DNA from: Rhodanobacter sp.
GTDB lineage: Bacteria > Pseudomonadota > Gammaproteobacteria > Xanthomonadales > Rhodanobacteraceae
Length of the DNA: 64,000 nucleotides
Assembly (NCBI GenBank): GCA_024711345.1
Contig: JANJTA010000035.1
Span: 186,001-250,000 of the forward strand
Direction of reading: 5' to 3'
Both the position numbers and the translations under genes were made by a program. Numbering within the stretch: the stretch's first letter is position 1; each line of letters begins with the position of its first letter. Below are positions 19,196 through 28,930 of the stretch, piece after piece. The notes beneath the pieces were generated by a model. That model worked only from the letters and a program-made list of their open reading frames with translations, had not been told where the DNA came from and did not search any database.

Positions 19196-20200
19196 CTACT
19201 TGCGCTTGCGCGGGCTGGCGCCGGATCTGGACGCAGCCACCGGTTTGCGCACGAGCTTCGGCACCTTCTCCGCAGTGGCCTTCTTCGATGCGGGCGCCGC
19301 CGCCGAGGCACTGGCCAACTGGCGCTTCAACGCCGCCAGCTCGCGGCGCAGCGCCACGATCTCGTCGGCCTGATCGGCGGAAATGCCGGCACGGCTGGCA
19401 CGAAACTCGCGGCGCAAGGCCTGCAGCCGTTCGCCCAGGCTGGACACCTCGCTGCGCGTGGGCATGCCGAGCTGCTGGCAGATCTGCTCGGTCTGCTGCT
19501 GCTGCTGCTGGCGCGCATGCATCTGCGCGTTGACCATCTCGCCGTAGACCTCGCGGAACTCGTCGGACAAGGCGATCTCGGCGTAAGCCTCTTCCGCCGC
19601 GTCCACCCACAGGTCGTACAGCCCCTTCAGCGAGTCGATCTGCCGCCCCGGCTCGGCCAGCTTGTCCTGCAGGCGCTGCATGCCCTGCGCATTGGCGCGC
19701 TGGATCAACTCCTGGTAGCGGGCCGTGGCCTGCATCGAGGCCATCAACGCCGTAGCCAGCGCCTGCTGCTGCATCTGCTGCTCACGATTCAGCCCGAACG
19801 CCGGCGTCGGCGCGTCCGGCAGGTTGCCGAAACCACCCTGCCGCGCCGCCTGCAGCCAGGCTTGCCACTGCCGCATGAACCCTTCCGCACCGGCGCCGTC
19901 GATGCCGCCGAATGCCTGCGCGAACGGCTGGCTGGCGCCGCCGAACATCTGCTGCAGCTGCTGGCGCCAGTCGTTGCCGGACGATGGAGCCGAGCTGCCG
20001 GCGGCGGCCGCCTGCAGCCAGTCGAAATAGCCCTTCAGGCCGGCCAGCGTGCGTTCCAGCGTATCGTTGCCGGCCGCCGGCGCCGGCGGCGGCGCGAACG
20101 GATTCGCGACGGGCTGCTGGAATTGGCGCGCCCAGGCATCCCACGACTGCTGCGCCAGCGTCTGGTAATCCCTGATGAAATCGTTCGCCGGGTCGGCCAT
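19196..20200 (-). CDS. phaE: Class III PHA synthase subunit PhaE
   Basis: 334 residues, hydrophilic, Gln/Ala-rich and largely helical, as usual for this poorly conserved activator of PhaC. FIRDYQTLAQQSWDAWARQ at the N-terminus and the central YQELIQRANAQGMQRL and YDLWVDAAEEAYAE segments are typical of PhaE. A heptad-like region (LGERLQALRREF...EIVALRRELAALKRQL) precedes a Lys/Ala-rich tail reminiscent of granule- or DNA-associated proteins. The ATG has AGGA upstream. The identification is confirmed by phaC immediately downstream. Confidence 0.92.
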   Translation of the reverse strand: MADPANDFIRDYQTLAQQSWDAWARQFQQPVANPFAPPPAPAAGNDTLERTLAGLKGYFDWLQAAAAGSSAPSSGNDWRQQLQQMFGGASQPFAQAFGGIDGAGAEGFMRQWQAWLQAARQGGFGNLPDAPTPAFGLNREQQMQQQALATALMASMQATARYQELIQRANAQGMQRLQDKLAEPGRQIDSLKGLYDLWVDAAEEAYAEIALSDEFREVYGEMVNAQMHARQQQQQQTEQICQQLGMPTRSEVSSLGERLQALRREFRASRAGISADQADEIVALRRELAALKRQLASASAAAPASKKATAEKVPKLVRKPVAASRSGASPRKRK

Positions 20201-20223
20201 CGGTGCGTCCTCGTGCAAGGTCC

Positions 20224-20229
20224 ATCCAT
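20224..20229 (-). promoter_or_regulatory. Candidate -10 box for phaEC
   Basis: TAGGAT within GCTAGGAT on the minus strand, 23 bases before the phaE ATG. There is no convincing -35, so support is modest. Confidence 0.35.
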
Positions 20230-20274
20230 CCTAGCAAAAGCGTATTGCACAAAATCACCATCGCCAGAACGCAC

Positions 20275-20298
20275 AAGGCCCGGCATGAGCCGGGCCTT
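20275..20298 (-). terminator. Stem-loop terminator after pnp
   Basis: AAGGCCCGGC(atga)GCCGGGCCTT, 10 perfect base pairs, 23 bases after the pnp stop. Only a short TTGTG follows on the minus strand, so termination may be partial or Rho-assisted. Confidence 0.65.
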
Positions 20299-20321
20299 GC
20301 GGAGTCGCCTCGCCGGGAAAC

Positions 20322-22427
20322 TCAGACGCCGGCGCGCTCTTCCTCGGTCACCGCCTTCATCGACAGGCGGATGCGGCCCTGCTTGTCGACTTCCAGCACC
20401 TTGACCTTGACGATGTCGCCTTCCTTCAGCTTGTCGGACACCTTCTCGACGCGCTCGTCGGAGATCTGCGACACGTGCACCAGACCGTCCTTGCCCGGCA
20501 TGATCGTCACGAAGGCGCCGAAGTCCATCAGCTTGGCGACCTTGCCTTCGTAGATGCGGCCCGGCTCGACGTCGGAAACGATCTGCTCGATGCGCTTTCT
20601 GGCCGTCTCGCCCGCCTCGCGGTTGACCGAGCCGATGACGATGGTGCCGTCGTCGCTGATGTCGATGGTGGTGCCGGTCTCCTCGGTGATCGAGCGGATG
20701 GTGGCGCCACCCTTGCCGATCACCTCGCGGATCTTGTCCGGGTGGATCTTGATGGTGATCAGGCGCGGGGCGTACTCGCTCATTTCCGAGCGGGCCGTGG
20801 ACAACGCCTTGTTCATCTCGCCGAGGATATGCAGGCGACCGCGCTTGGCCTGGGCCAGCGCCACCTTCATGATCTCCTCGGTGATGCCGTCGATCTTGAT
20901 GTCCATCTGCAACGCGGAAATGCCCTCGGCACTGCCGGCCACCTTGAAGTCCATGTCGCCGAGGTGGTCCTCGTCGCCCAGGATGTCGGACAGCACGACG
21001 AAGTCGTTGCCTTCCTTGACCAGGCCCATCGCGATGCCGGCCACCGGCGCCTTCAGCGGCACGCCGGCATCCATCATCGCCAGCGAGGAGCCGCACACCG
21101 AGGCCATCGACGAGGAGCCGTTGGACTCGGTGATTTCCGAGACCACGCGCACCACGTACGGGAACTCCTCGATACCCGGCTTGACCGCCTGCACGCCGCG
21201 CTTGGCGAGGCGGCCGTGGCCGATCTCGCGGCGCTTCGGCGCGCCGAAGCGGCCGGCCTCGCCCACCGAAAACGGCGGGAAGTTGTAGTGGAACAGGAAC
21301 GGATCCTTCGACTCGCCGCCGGGCGCGTCGATGATCTGCGCGTCACGCGTGGTGCCCAGCGTGACCACGACCAGCGCCTGCGTCTCGCCGCGGGTGAACA
21401 GCGCCGAACCGTGGGTGCGCGGCAGCACGCCGACACGGGCGGTGATCGCGCGCACGTCGTCCAGCTGACGGCCGTCGATGCGCACCTTGGTCTTCAGCAC
21501 GCTGTCGCGCAGGGTGTGGTACTCGAGCTCGCCGAATTCCTTGGCCAGCTCGGCGGACGACCAGGCGTTCGCTTCGGCCTGCGCCTTCAGCGACTCCATC
21601 ACGTCGGCCTTGATCGCCGCGATCGCGTCACGGCGCTGCAGCTTGTCGCGCACCCGGAACGCTTCCTCCAGCTTGTTGCCCACGGCGCCCTTGAGCGCGG
21701 CAACCAGCGAGTCATTGCGGGCCGGCGCCTGCCAATCCAGCGACGGGCGGCTGGCCTCGGTGGCCAGCTCGGCGATCGCGCGGATCGCGGTCTGCATCTG
21801 CTGGTGGCCGAACATCACTGCACCGAGCATCACGTCCTCGGACAGCAGCTGCGCCTCGGATTCCACCATCAGCACCGCACCGGCAGTGCCGGCGACGACC
21901 AGGTCCAGCTGGGAAGTCTTCAGTTCGGTAGCCGTCGGGTTCAGCAGGTACTTGCCATCGGCGTAACCGACGCGGGCGGCGCCGATCGGGCCCTTGAACG
22001 GGATGCCGGCCAGGCTCAGCGCGGCGGAGGCGCCGATCAGCGCGGGGATGTCGCCGTCGATCTCGGGGTTGAGCGAGACGACCTGGGCGATGACCTGCAC
22101 TTCATTCTTGAAGTCGTCCGGGAACAGCGGACGCACCGGGCGATCGATCAGACGCGAGGTCAGCGTCTCCTTCTCGGTCGGGCGGCCTTCGCGCTTGAAG
22201 AAGCCGCCGGGGATGCGGCCGGCGGAGTAGAACTTTTCCACATAGTCGACGGTGAGCGGGAAGAAGTCCTGCCCTTCCTTCTGCTTGGCGGCGGCCACGG
22301 CGGTGACCAGCACCACCGTACCGCCCATGCTGACCATCACTGCGCCGGATGCCTGGCGGGCAATTTCGCCCGTCTCCAGCGTGACTTCGTGATTACCGTA
22401 CTGGAATGACTTGGTTACTTTTGCCAT
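20322..22427 (-). CDS. pnp: Polyribonucleotide nucleotidyltransferase (PNPase)
   Basis: 701 residues. Phosphorolytic 3'-5' exoribonuclease, a trimer and part of the RNA degradosome. Two RNase PH-like domains (about 1-210 and 310-540) flank a helical linker. The first has [19 protein letters not shown]; the active second core has GDMDFKVAG and TNGSS-type phosphate-binding elements. A KH domain ([20 protein letters not shown]) and an S1 domain ([17 protein letters not shown]) follow. The protein stops shortly after the S1 domain. It starts only 11 bases after rpsO, with no intercistronic hairpin such as the RNase III site in E. coli. Confidence 0.97.
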   Translation of the reverse strand: MAKVTKSFQYGNHEVTLETGEIARQASGAVMVSMGGTVVLVTAVAAAKQKEGQDFFPLTVDYVEKFYSAGRIPGGFFKREGRPTEKETLTSRLIDRPVRPLFPDDFKNEVQVIAQVVSLNPEIDGDIPALIGASAALSLAGIPFKGPIGAARVGYADGKYLLNPTATELKTSQLDLVVAGTAGAVLMVESEAQLLSEDVMLGAVMFGHQQMQTAIRAIAELATEASRPSLDWQAPARNDSLVAALKGAVGNKLEEAFRVRDKLQRRDAIAAIKADVMESLKAQAEANAWSSAELAKEFGELEYHTLRDSVLKTKVRIDGRQLDDVRAITARVGVLPRTHGSALFTRGETQALVVVTLGTTRDAQIIDAPGGESKDPFLFHYNFPPFSVGEAGRFGAPKRREIGHGRLAKRGVQAVKPGIEEFPYVVRVVSEITESNGSSSMASVCGSSLAMMDAGVPLKAPVAGIAMGLVKEGNDFVVLSDILGDEDHLGDMDFKVAGSAEGISALQMDIKIDGITEEIMKVALAQAKRGRLHILGEMNKALSTARSEMSEYAPRLITIKIHPDKIREVIGKGGATIRSITEETGTTIDISDDGTIVIGSVNREAGETARKRIEQIVSDVEPGRIYEGKVAKLMDFGAFVTIMPGKDGLVHVSQISDERVEKVSDKLKEGDIVKVKVLEVDKQGRIRLSMKAVTEEERAGV

Positions 22428-22438
22428 GTTTGTTCCCC

Positions 22439-22708
22439 TTACCGACGCAGGCCGAGGCGTTCGATCAGGGTCTGATAGCGCGCCAGATCGCGATCCTTCA
22501 GATAGCTGAGCAGGCGCTTGCGCTGGTTGACCAGCTTCAGCAGGCCGCGGCGGGAATGATGATCCTGCTTGTGGTCCTTGAAGTGGCCGGTGAGATGGTC
22601 GATGCGGGCGGACAGCAGGGCCACCTGGACTTCGGGAGAGCCGGTGTCGTTCGGCACGCGGCCGAAATCAGCGATGATCTTGCCGGTCTGTTCTGCGGTA
22701 AGAGACAT
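22439..22708 (-). CDS. rpsO: 30S ribosomal protein S15
   Basis: 89 residues, the exact usual length. Binds the three-way junction of the 16S rRNA central domain. [37 protein letters not shown] and KRLLSYLK are diagnostic. The ATG at 22708 follows AAGGAAACG. It has its own promoter upstream of a 48-bp palindrome that forms part of the leader, and it leads the rpsO-pnp unit. In E. coli S15 controls its own translation through leader structure; here a different, very long hairpin could play that part. Confidence 0.97.
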   Translation of the reverse strand: MSLTAEQTGKIIADFGRVPNDTGSPEVQVALLSARIDHLTGHFKDHKQDHHSRRGLLKLVNQRKRLLSYLKDRDLARYQTLIERLGLRR

Positions 22709-22734
22709 GGTTGTACGTTTCCTTGAAAGGCGAT

Positions 22735-22782
22735 GCGAAGCTTGCGCGTGCATCATCGCGATGATGCACGCGCAAGCTTCGC
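22735..22782 (-). repeat. 48-bp perfect palindrome in the rpsO leader
   Basis: Every base from 22735 to 22782 matches its reverse complement, with no spacer; the left half starts GCGAAGCTTGCGCG. As RNA it would fold to a hairpin of about 22 pairs with a tight loop. It lies between the rpsO promoter and the ribosome-binding site, 27 bases from the ATG. No T tract follows, so it is not an ordinary terminator. Confidence 0.9.
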
Positions 22783-22815
22783 CTAGGTGAGTGAAAGCGT
22801 TGAAATAACTTGTCT

Positions 22816-22845
22816 ATTCTACTGATGGGAACGGTGTTTCAACAA
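22816..22845 (-). promoter_or_regulatory. rpsO-pnp promoter
   Basis: TTGTTG at 22840-22845, 18-base spacer, TAGAAT at 22816-22821 (minus strand). This places the palindrome inside a leader of about 100 bases. Confidence 0.55.
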
Positions 22846-22873
22846 GAGCGCGGCGGCCCATCGAAGCAAATCC

Positions 22874-23800
22874 TCAGTCCGGCGGCAGGTTGAAGCCGCG
22901 CACGACGCGCGCACGACCTTCGGCATCGGCTTCCAGCAACGCCAGCAACACGCCGTCGCTGGCATACGCCGCGCAACGCCCGCTTTCCGGCAGGCCCGGC
23001 AGGGCAATCTGCTGGCCGCGCGAAATGGCCAGGCTCTGCGTCTCATCGAGCCGCAATACCGGCAGCCCGGACAATCCGGCGGAGACGGGCAGCAGCCATG
23101 CCAGCAAGGCCTCGTCGCCCTGCTCCGCCGCCTGCTCCAGCTGTGCCAGGGTCACCATCCGCGGCTCGCGGAACGGCTCGACCCAGATCCGGCGCAGCGC
23201 AGTCAGGTGGGCGCCGCAGCCCAGGTCCTCGCCCAGATCCGCCACCAGCGAACGGACATAGGTGCCCGAGCCACACTCCACCAGCAACTGCAGCGTATCC
23301 CCGCTGTGCGCCAGCAGCTCCAGCCGGTACACGTCCACTTCACGCGGCGGCACCACGGCGGTTTCGCCGCGGCGCGCCTTCGCATACAGCCGCTCGCCGC
23401 CCTGTTTCAGCGCGGAATACATTGGCGGCACCTGCAGGATGCGCCCGCGCAACTTGGCCAGCCGTGCCTCGATCGCGGCGGCATCCAGCGGCGGCACCGG
23501 GCGTTGCCGGACGATCTCGCCTTCGCTGTCAGCCGTGGCCGTGGTGAGACCGAGCCGACACTCGGCCAGATAGGCCTTGCGCGCACCCAGCAGGCTGCCG
23601 GCCAACTTGGTCGCCTCGCCGAAACATAACGGCAGCAGGCCGGTGGCCAGCGGATCGAGCGCGCCGGTATGGCCACCCTTGGAGGCACGCAGCAGCCGGC
23701 GCACGGCCTGCAGCGCCTGATTGGAACTCAGGCCTTGCGGCTTGTCCAGCAGCACGATGCCGTGCAGGTCGCGGAACGGGATGCGCGGCGAACGATTCAT
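22874..23800 (-). CDS. truB: tRNA pseudouridine(55) synthase
   Basis: 308 residues. Converts U55 of the T loop of tRNAs to pseudouridine. The catalytic Asp is in HTGALDPLATGLLP. VLLDKPQGLSSNQALQ at the N-terminus, QVPPMYSALKQGGERLYAKAR in the middle and CGSGTYVRSLVADLG are TruB hallmarks, and a C-terminal PUA-like region follows. An in-frame ATG at 23848 would overlap rbfA; the ATG at 23800 is preferred because conserved sequence starts there. It belongs to the rimP-nusA-infB-rbfA-truB operon. Confidence 0.95.
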   Translation of the reverse strand: MNRSPRIPFRDLHGIVLLDKPQGLSSNQALQAVRRLLRASKGGHTGALDPLATGLLPLCFGEATKLAGSLLGARKAYLAECRLGLTTATADSEGEIVRQRPVPPLDAAAIEARLAKLRGRILQVPPMYSALKQGGERLYAKARRGETAVVPPREVDVYRLELLAHSGDTLQLLVECGSGTYVRSLVADLGEDLGCGAHLTALRRIWVEPFREPRMVTLAQLEQAAEQGDEALLAWLLPVSAGLSGLPVLRLDETQSLAISRGQQIALPGLPESGRCAAYASDGVLLALLEADAEGRARVVRGFNLPPD

Positions 23801-23828
23801 CGACTCGGCGGAATTCCGCAGGGGAGAT

Positions 23829-24212
23829 TCAATCGCTCTCGCCGCCATCGGGCGGCGCCAGGTCGCGCGCCTGCTGGCGCAGCAGCGACTCGATGCGCTC
23901 GCCCTTGTCGACCGAATCGTCGTACTTGAACTTCAGCTCCGGCACCCGCCGCATGCGCATGCCGCTGTGCGCCAGCGCATGCCGGATCTCATGGCTCATC
24001 CCGTTGAGCGCCTTCACTGCCGGCAAGCCCTGCTCGGGCAGCATGGTCGTGACCCATACCGTGGCCAGGTCCAGATCGCGGGTGATTTCCACATCGCATA
24101 CGCTGGTCGACGGCAGTCCGTGGTCGCGCACCGCCGCGTGCACCAGCAAGCCCAGCTCGCGGCGCAGTTCGGCACCTATGCGGTCGGTACGTTTGAAATC
24201 GCGGGAGGGCAT
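23829..24212 (-). CDS. rbfA: 30S ribosome-binding factor A
   Basis: 127 residues, typical length. KH-like cold-shock factor needed for late 30S maturation and 16S 5'-end processing. SRDFKRTDRIGAELRRELG at the start, VCDVEITRDLDLATVWVT in the middle and LKFKYDDSVDKGERIESLL at the end match RbfA. The ATG at 24212 is preceded by an A-rich stretch (GTTTTTTTAT on the minus strand) and no strong Shine-Dalgarno. The open frame further upstream crosses the composite repeat and is not coding. Confidence 0.94.
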   Translation of the reverse strand: MPSRDFKRTDRIGAELRRELGLLVHAAVRDHGLPSTSVCDVEITRDLDLATVWVTTMLPEQGLPAVKALNGMSHEIRHALAHSGMRMRRVPELKFKYDDSVDKGERIESLLRQQARDLAPPDGGESD

Positions 24213-24233
24213 AAAAAAACTCCGAAAGACCAA

Positions 24234-24384
24234 CTCCCTTCTCCCCTCGGGAGAAGGTGCCCCGCAAGGGGCGGATGAGGGTTCACGACCTTGATGAAAC
24301 TTCACTCAGGCCGTGACCCCTCATCCCAACCGCTCTCACCCGCAAGGGGACTCCCCAGGGTCGCCGCAGGGAGAGGGGCTCAGG
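24234..24384 (-). repeat. Composite palindromic intergenic repeat, copy 2
   Basis: On the minus strand it begins with CCTGAGCCCCTCTCCC directly after the infB stop, identical to the first 16 bases of copy 1 (8187). It then has a GGGATGAGGG module, a spacer, ACCCTCATCCG, CCCCTTGCGGGG and CTTCTCCC(gag)GGGAGAAG. The module order is the same as copy 1, with a longer middle. It fills the infB-rbfA gap. Confidence 0.7.
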
Positions 24385-24385
24385 A

Positions 24386-27190
24386 TCAAAGCGTACGGGC
24401 CACCTCGGTGCGCTCGAAGCATTCGATCTGGTCGCCCGGCTTGACATCGTTGTACTGCTTCACGGCGATGCCGCATTCCATGCCCGCGCGGACTTCGTCG
24501 ACCAGTTCCTTGAAGCGACGCAGCGACTCCAGCTCGCCCTCGAAGATCACCACGTGGTCGCGCAGCACGCGGATCGGCTTGCTGCGCTTGACCACGCCTT
24601 CGGTGACCATGCAACCGGCCACCGCGCCGAACTTGGAGCTGCGGAACACGTCGCGGACCTCGGCGGTGCCGATGATGTCCTCGCGCACTTCCATGCCGAG
24701 CAGGCCGGTGGCCGCCTGGGTGACCTGATCGATCACGTCATAGATGATCGAGAAGTAGCGCACGTCCAGGCCGTTGGTCTCGATCACCTTGCGCGCCGAG
24801 GCGTCGGCACGCACGTTGAAGCCGATCACCAGCGCCTTCGAGGCCGCCGCGAGGGTGGCGTCGGACTCGGTGATGCCGCCGACGCCGGAGGCCACCACGT
24901 TGACCCGCACCCGATCGTTGCCGATCTGGGTCAGCGACTCGCGCAGGGCCTCGACCGAACCCTGCACGTCGCCCTTGACCAGGATGTTGAGCGTCTGCTG
25001 CTCCTCGCCCTGGCCCATCTTGGCGATGATGTCCTCGAGCCGGTTGCTCTTGCTGACCATCCGCGTCTCGCGCCGCTTCAGCTGGCGCTCCTCGGCCACT
25101 TCGCGGGCCAGCCGCTCGTCCTCGACGGCGACGAAGTCGTCACCGGCCTCCGGCACGCCGGACAAGCCCAGCACCTGCACCGGAATCGACGGGCCAGCTT
25201 CGGCCACCTGCTTGCCGGTCTCGTCGACCAGCGCGCGCATGCGGCCGTACTCGACGCCGCAGACCACGAAATCGCCCTTGCGCAACGTGCCCTGCTGCAC
25301 CAGCACGGTGGCCACCGGACCACGGCCGCGATCCAGGCTGGATTCGATCACCACGCCGGAGGCGCGGCCGTCGACCACGGCCCTCAACTCCATCACCTCG
25401 GCCTGCACCGAGATCGCATCGAGCAGATCCTCGATGCCCATGCCGGTCTTCGCCGACACCGGCACGAACTGCACGTCACCGCCCCAGTCCTCCGGCACCA
25501 CTTCCTGCGCCACCAGGCCCTGCTTGACGTTGTCCGGATTGGCGCCGTCCTTGTCCATCTTGTTGACGGCCACGATCAGCGGCACCTTGGCGGCGCGCGC
25601 GTGCTTGACCGCCTCGATCGTCTGCGGTTTCACGCCGTCATCGGCGGCCACCACCAGGATCACGATGTCGGTCGACTGCGCACCGCGGGCACGCATCGAG
25701 GTGAACGCGGCGTGGCCGGGGGTATCCAGGAAGGTGATCACGCCACGCGAGGTCTTCACGTGGTATGCGCCGATGTGCTGGGTGATGCCGCCGGCCTCGC
25801 CGGAAGCGACCTTGGTGCGGCGGATGTAGTCCAGCAGCGAGGTCTTGCCGTGGTCGACGTGGCCCATGATGGTCACCACCGGCGGCCGCGGGACCTTCTC
25901 GCCTTCCAGTTCGATGGTCTGGGTATGCGCCGCCAGCGTCTCCTCGGCGTTGTTCTGGGTGTCCGCCACCGGCGTGTGGCCCAGTTCCTCGACCACCAGC
26001 ACCGCGGTGTCATGGTCGACCGTCTGGTTGATGGTCGCCATCACGCCCATCTTGAACAGCGCCTTGACCACTTCCGAGCCCTTCACCGCCATCTTCTGGG
26101 CAAGATCGGCCACCACGTTGGTATCGCTCACCACCACCTCGCGCACCACCGGTGCGGTGGGCCGCGAAAAGCCGTGCGGGCCGGCCGCCGCCGCGCCGCC
26201 GCGCAATGCTTCGCGGCCGCCGCTGCGGCCGGGCTTGGCGCGCTTGCTGCTGGAAGAGCGACGGGCGCGGTCGGCCTCGCTCAGATGCATCTGGCCGCCG
26301 GCAAAGCGCTTGCCGGCCTCGCGGTCTTCCTTGCCCAGACTCTCGTTGCGCTCACGCGAATGCTTGGGTTTGCCGCGACCGGTCTCGCCACCCGCGGCCG
26401 CGGCCGCGGCCGGTGCCGTCGCGCCGGCCACCGCGCCACGCGCCGCCGGAGCGGCCGCGGCCGCGGGCGCCACCGCCGGCTTGACCAGTTTTTCGCGTTT
26501 GCGCGGCTCGTGGATGCGCGGCAGGATCATGCCCAGGTCGCGCTGGTCGATGCGCTGGACGGCACCGCTGGTGTCTTCGTGGCTCGCCGCAGGCGCCGCT
26601 TCAGCCGCCGGTTCCGGCGTCACCTCGACGTGTTCGGCCGCAGCCGGCGCGACCGGGCTGGCCAGTTCCGCTTCGCGCTGCTCCTTTTCGGCCTTGCGGC
26701 GCTGTTCGTCCAGCGCGTGCTGCGCCTCCGCCTGGCGACGCTGCTCGGCCTCGGCCCGCTCGCGCTCTTCCTGCTCGCGCTGCTGCTGAGATTCCTGCAG
26801 CTTGCGCACAGCCTCTTCGCGCTCGGGTTCGGCGCTGGCTTCCTCGGCGATCACGCTGCGCTTGACGTAGGTGCGCTTGGCGCGCACCTCGACATTGACC
26901 GTCTTGGCCACGCCCGCGGCGCCGCGGCCGCCGGGCGCCGCCACCTTCAGCTCGCCGACCGTGCGGCGCTTGAGGGTGATCTGGCGCGGCGCGCTGTCGT
27001 CGGCCTCGGCGGCGGCTTCGCTCTTGCCATGCGTGCGGCGCAGGAAGCCGAGCAGCTTCACCTTCTCGGTGCTGCTGATGACCTGCTCCTGGTCGGAGAA
27101 TTTCATGCCCGCCTCGCCGAGCTGCGTCAGCAGCCGGTCGACCGGCATGCCCAGCACCTGGGCGAGTTGTTTGATCGTGACATCCGACAT
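24386..27190 (-). CDS. infB: Translation initiation factor IF-2
   Basis: 934 residues. GTPase that brings initiator tRNA to the 30S P site and promotes 50S joining. The first 50 residues form the IF2 N-terminal subdomain ([18 protein letters not shown]). Next is a long, variable Glu/Arg/Ala-rich region with probable coiled coil (about 120-180) and Ala-rich linkers (240-270). The G domain has GHVDHGKT at 443-450, DTPGH and NKMD motifs. Domains II-IV bind fMet-tRNA. A GGAG sequence 13 bases upstream is a weak ribosome-binding site. An internal start for a shorter IF2 form is possible but not demonstrable. Confidence 0.97.
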   Translation of the reverse strand: MSDVTIKQLAQVLGMPVDRLLTQLGEAGMKFSDQEQVISSTEKVKLLGFLRRTHGKSEAAAEADDSAPRQITLKRRTVGELKVAAPGGRGAAGVAKTVNVEVRAKRTYVKRSVIAEEASAEPEREEAVRKLQESQQQREQEERERAEAEQRRQAEAQHALDEQRRKAEKEQREAELASPVAPAAAEHVEVTPEPAAEAAPAASHEDTSGAVQRIDQRDLGMILPRIHEPRKREKLVKPAVAPAAAAAPAARGAVAGATAPAAAAAAGGETGRGKPKHSRERNESLGKEDREAGKRFAGGQMHLSEADRARRSSSSKRAKPGRSGGREALRGGAAAAGPHGFSRPTAPVVREVVVSDTNVVADLAQKMAVKGSEVVKALFKMGVMATINQTVDHDTAVLVVEELGHTPVADTQNNAEETLAAHTQTIELEGEKVPRPPVVTIMGHVDHGKTSLLDYIRRTKVASGEAGGITQHIGAYHVKTSRGVITFLDTPGHAAFTSMRARGAQSTDIVILVVAADDGVKPQTIEAVKHARAAKVPLIVAVNKMDKDGANPDNVKQGLVAQEVVPEDWGGDVQFVPVSAKTGMGIEDLLDAISVQAEVMELRAVVDGRASGVVIESSLDRGRGPVATVLVQQGTLRKGDFVVCGVEYGRMRALVDETGKQVAEAGPSIPVQVLGLSGVPEAGDDFVAVEDERLAREVAEERQLKRRETRMVSKSNRLEDIIAKMGQGEEQQTLNILVKGDVQGSVEALRESLTQIGNDRVRVNVVASGVGGITESDATLAAASKALVIGFNVRADASARKVIETNGLDVRYFSIIYDVIDQVTQAATGLLGMEVREDIIGTAEVRDVFRSSKFGAVAGCMVTEGVVKRSKPIRVLRDHVVIFEGELESLRRFKELVDEVRAGMECGIAVKQYNDVKPGDQIECFERTEVARTL

Positions 27191-27265
27191 CGTGTTGTTT
27201 GCTCCGCCGTTCCCGCGCCTATCGTCCGTGCGGCATCATCTGCGCCGCCACCTCCATCCGTGGTG

Positions 27266-27311
27266 AAAGGCTTCACCGGAAGCCTTTCCCGGCAACCCCT
27301 CCAGGGTTGCC
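27266..27311 (-). other. Two adjacent stem-loops between nusA and infB
   Basis: AAAGGCTTC(accg)GAAGCCTTT at 27266-27287 and GGCAACCC(ctcca)GGGTTGCC at 27291-27311 begin 11 bases after the nusA stop. Neither has a T tract. In a transcript that continues into infB they could be processing or pausing sites. Confidence 0.6.
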
Positions 27312-27322
27312 GCTGCTCGCGG

Positions 27323-28828
27323 TCAGCCACCCTTCTCCAGTCGCGCGATCATCGGCGCACGGGCAGCCATGATCAGTGCCGCGGCACGCTCCTCGTCCAT
27401 GCCTTCGATGTCGATCAGGTCGTCCACCGCCAGGTCAGCGAGGTCGTCGACCGTGGTCACCGCACGCGCGGCCAGCGCAAAGGCCGTTTCCTCGTCCATG
27501 CCCTCCAGCGCGAGCAGCTCCTCGGTTGGCTGATGTTCGTCGACGCCTTCCTCCACCGCCAGTGCCTCGGTCAGCAGCGCATCGCGGGCGCGGGCGCGCA
27601 GTTCCTCGACGATGTCCTCGTCGAAGCCCTCCACCGCGAGCAGCTCGGCGCTGGGCACATAGGCGATCTCCTCGATGCTGGAGAAACCTTCCTGCACCAG
27701 GATCACGGCGATCTCCTGATCCACCTCGAGCTTGTCCATGAACAGCTGGCGTGCGGCCTCCTGTTCGGACTCGCTCTTGGCGGTGACCTGGTCCTGGGTC
27801 ATCACGTTGAGCTGCCAGCCGGTCAGCTTGCTGGCCAGGCGCACGTTCTGGCCGCCGCGGCCGATGGCCTGGGACAGCTTGTCCTCGGCCACCGCGATGT
27901 CCATCGAATGCTTTTCCTCGTCCATGATGATGGACTGCACTTCCGCCGGCGCCATCGCGTTGATGACGTACTGCGCCTGGTTCTCGTGCCACAGGATGAT
28001 GTCGACGCGCTCGCCGTTGAGGTCGTTGGACACCGCCTGCACGCGCGAGCCGCGCATGCCGATGCAGGCGCCGATCGGATCGGTGCGGCTGTCGTGCGCC
28101 AGCACCGCGATCTTGGCGCGATCGCCCGGATCGCGGGCGCAGCCCTTGATCTCGACCAGGCCCTGGCCGACTTCCGGCACCTCCAGCTTGAACAGCTCGA
28201 TCATGAACTCCGGCGCGGCACGCGACACGAACAGCTGCGGGCCGCGCGCCTCGGAGCGCACTTCGTACAGGTAGCCGCGCACGCGATCGCCGACGCGGGC
28301 CGATTCGCGCGGAATGGTCTTGTCGCGCGGGATGAACGCCTCGGCGTTGCTGCCCAGGTCGAGGTAGATGTTGCCGCGCTCGACGCGCTTGACGATGCCG
28401 GTGACCAGCTCGCCCACGCGATCGGCGAAGGCGTCGACCACCTGCTGGCGCTCGGCTTCGCGCACGCGCTGCACGATCACCTGCTTGGCGGCCTGCGCCG
28501 CGATGCGGCCGAACTCGGCGTTCTCGATCTGCTGCTCGATGTACTCGCCCACCTTGGCGTCGGCGCGCTCGTCCAGCGCGTCCATCAGGCGCAGCTGGTA
28601 CGACGGCGATTCCATCTCGCCGTCGTCGGCGATGATTTCCCAGCGGCGGAACGTCTCGTACTCGCCGGTGTTGTGGTCGATCGAGACGCGGATGTCGGGC
28701 TCCTCGTCCGGATAGCGCTTCTTCGCGGCCGAGGCCAGCGCGGCCTCCATCGCCTCGAAAATGACTTCCAGCGGCACGCCTTTCTCATTGGCGACCGCGT
28801 CGACGACCAGCAAAAGTTCTTTGCTCAT
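27323..28828 (-). CDS. nusA: Transcription termination/antitermination factor NusA
   Basis: 501 residues. Binds RNA polymerase and affects pausing, termination and antitermination. The N-terminal RNAP-binding domain (about 1-130) is followed by an S1 domain (GELVTGIVKRVERGNIYLDLG), two KH domains (DPIGACIGMRGSRVQAV; LSQAIGRGGQNVRLAS) and two C-terminal acidic repeats containing LLAVEGFDEDIVEELR and LLALEGMDEETAFALA. The C-terminus shows a third related segment (DIEGMDEERAAALIMAAR). The ATG at 28828 is preceded by GGAG; upstream codons in frame are not conserved. It sits in the rimP-nusA-infB operon, as in E. coli. Confidence 0.97.
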   Translation of the reverse strand: MSKELLLVVDAVANEKGVPLEVIFEAMEAALASAAKKRYPDEEPDIRVSIDHNTGEYETFRRWEIIADDGEMESPSYQLRLMDALDERADAKVGEYIEQQIENAEFGRIAAQAAKQVIVQRVREAERQQVVDAFADRVGELVTGIVKRVERGNIYLDLGSNAEAFIPRDKTIPRESARVGDRVRGYLYEVRSEARGPQLFVSRAAPEFMIELFKLEVPEVGQGLVEIKGCARDPGDRAKIAVLAHDSRTDPIGACIGMRGSRVQAVSNDLNGERVDIILWHENQAQYVINAMAPAEVQSIIMDEEKHSMDIAVAEDKLSQAIGRGGQNVRLASKLTGWQLNVMTQDQVTAKSESEQEAARQLFMDKLEVDQEIAVILVQEGFSSIEEIAYVPSAELLAVEGFDEDIVEELRARARDALLTEALAVEEGVDEHQPTEELLALEGMDEETAFALAARAVTTVDDLADLAVDDLIDIEGMDEERAAALIMAARAPMIARLEKGG

Positions 28829-28930
28829 TGCTGCAACTCCGTAGGCATCCCGTCCGGATGCCGATGGTTGAATTGTTGTGTTCGTCCCTGAACGCAAAAC
28901 CTGGAACGCGGCCGCTAATGGCCGCACTGA

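Noticed and set aside
24554-28891. A 1445-codon open frame on the plus strand opposite infB and nusA
   Set aside because: His/Asp/Arg/Gly-rich shadow of two conserved genes, spanning their intergenic gap; no ribosome-binding site or domain. Such long antisense frames also lie opposite gyrA (13945-16866), pnp (20475-22409) and several nuo genes.
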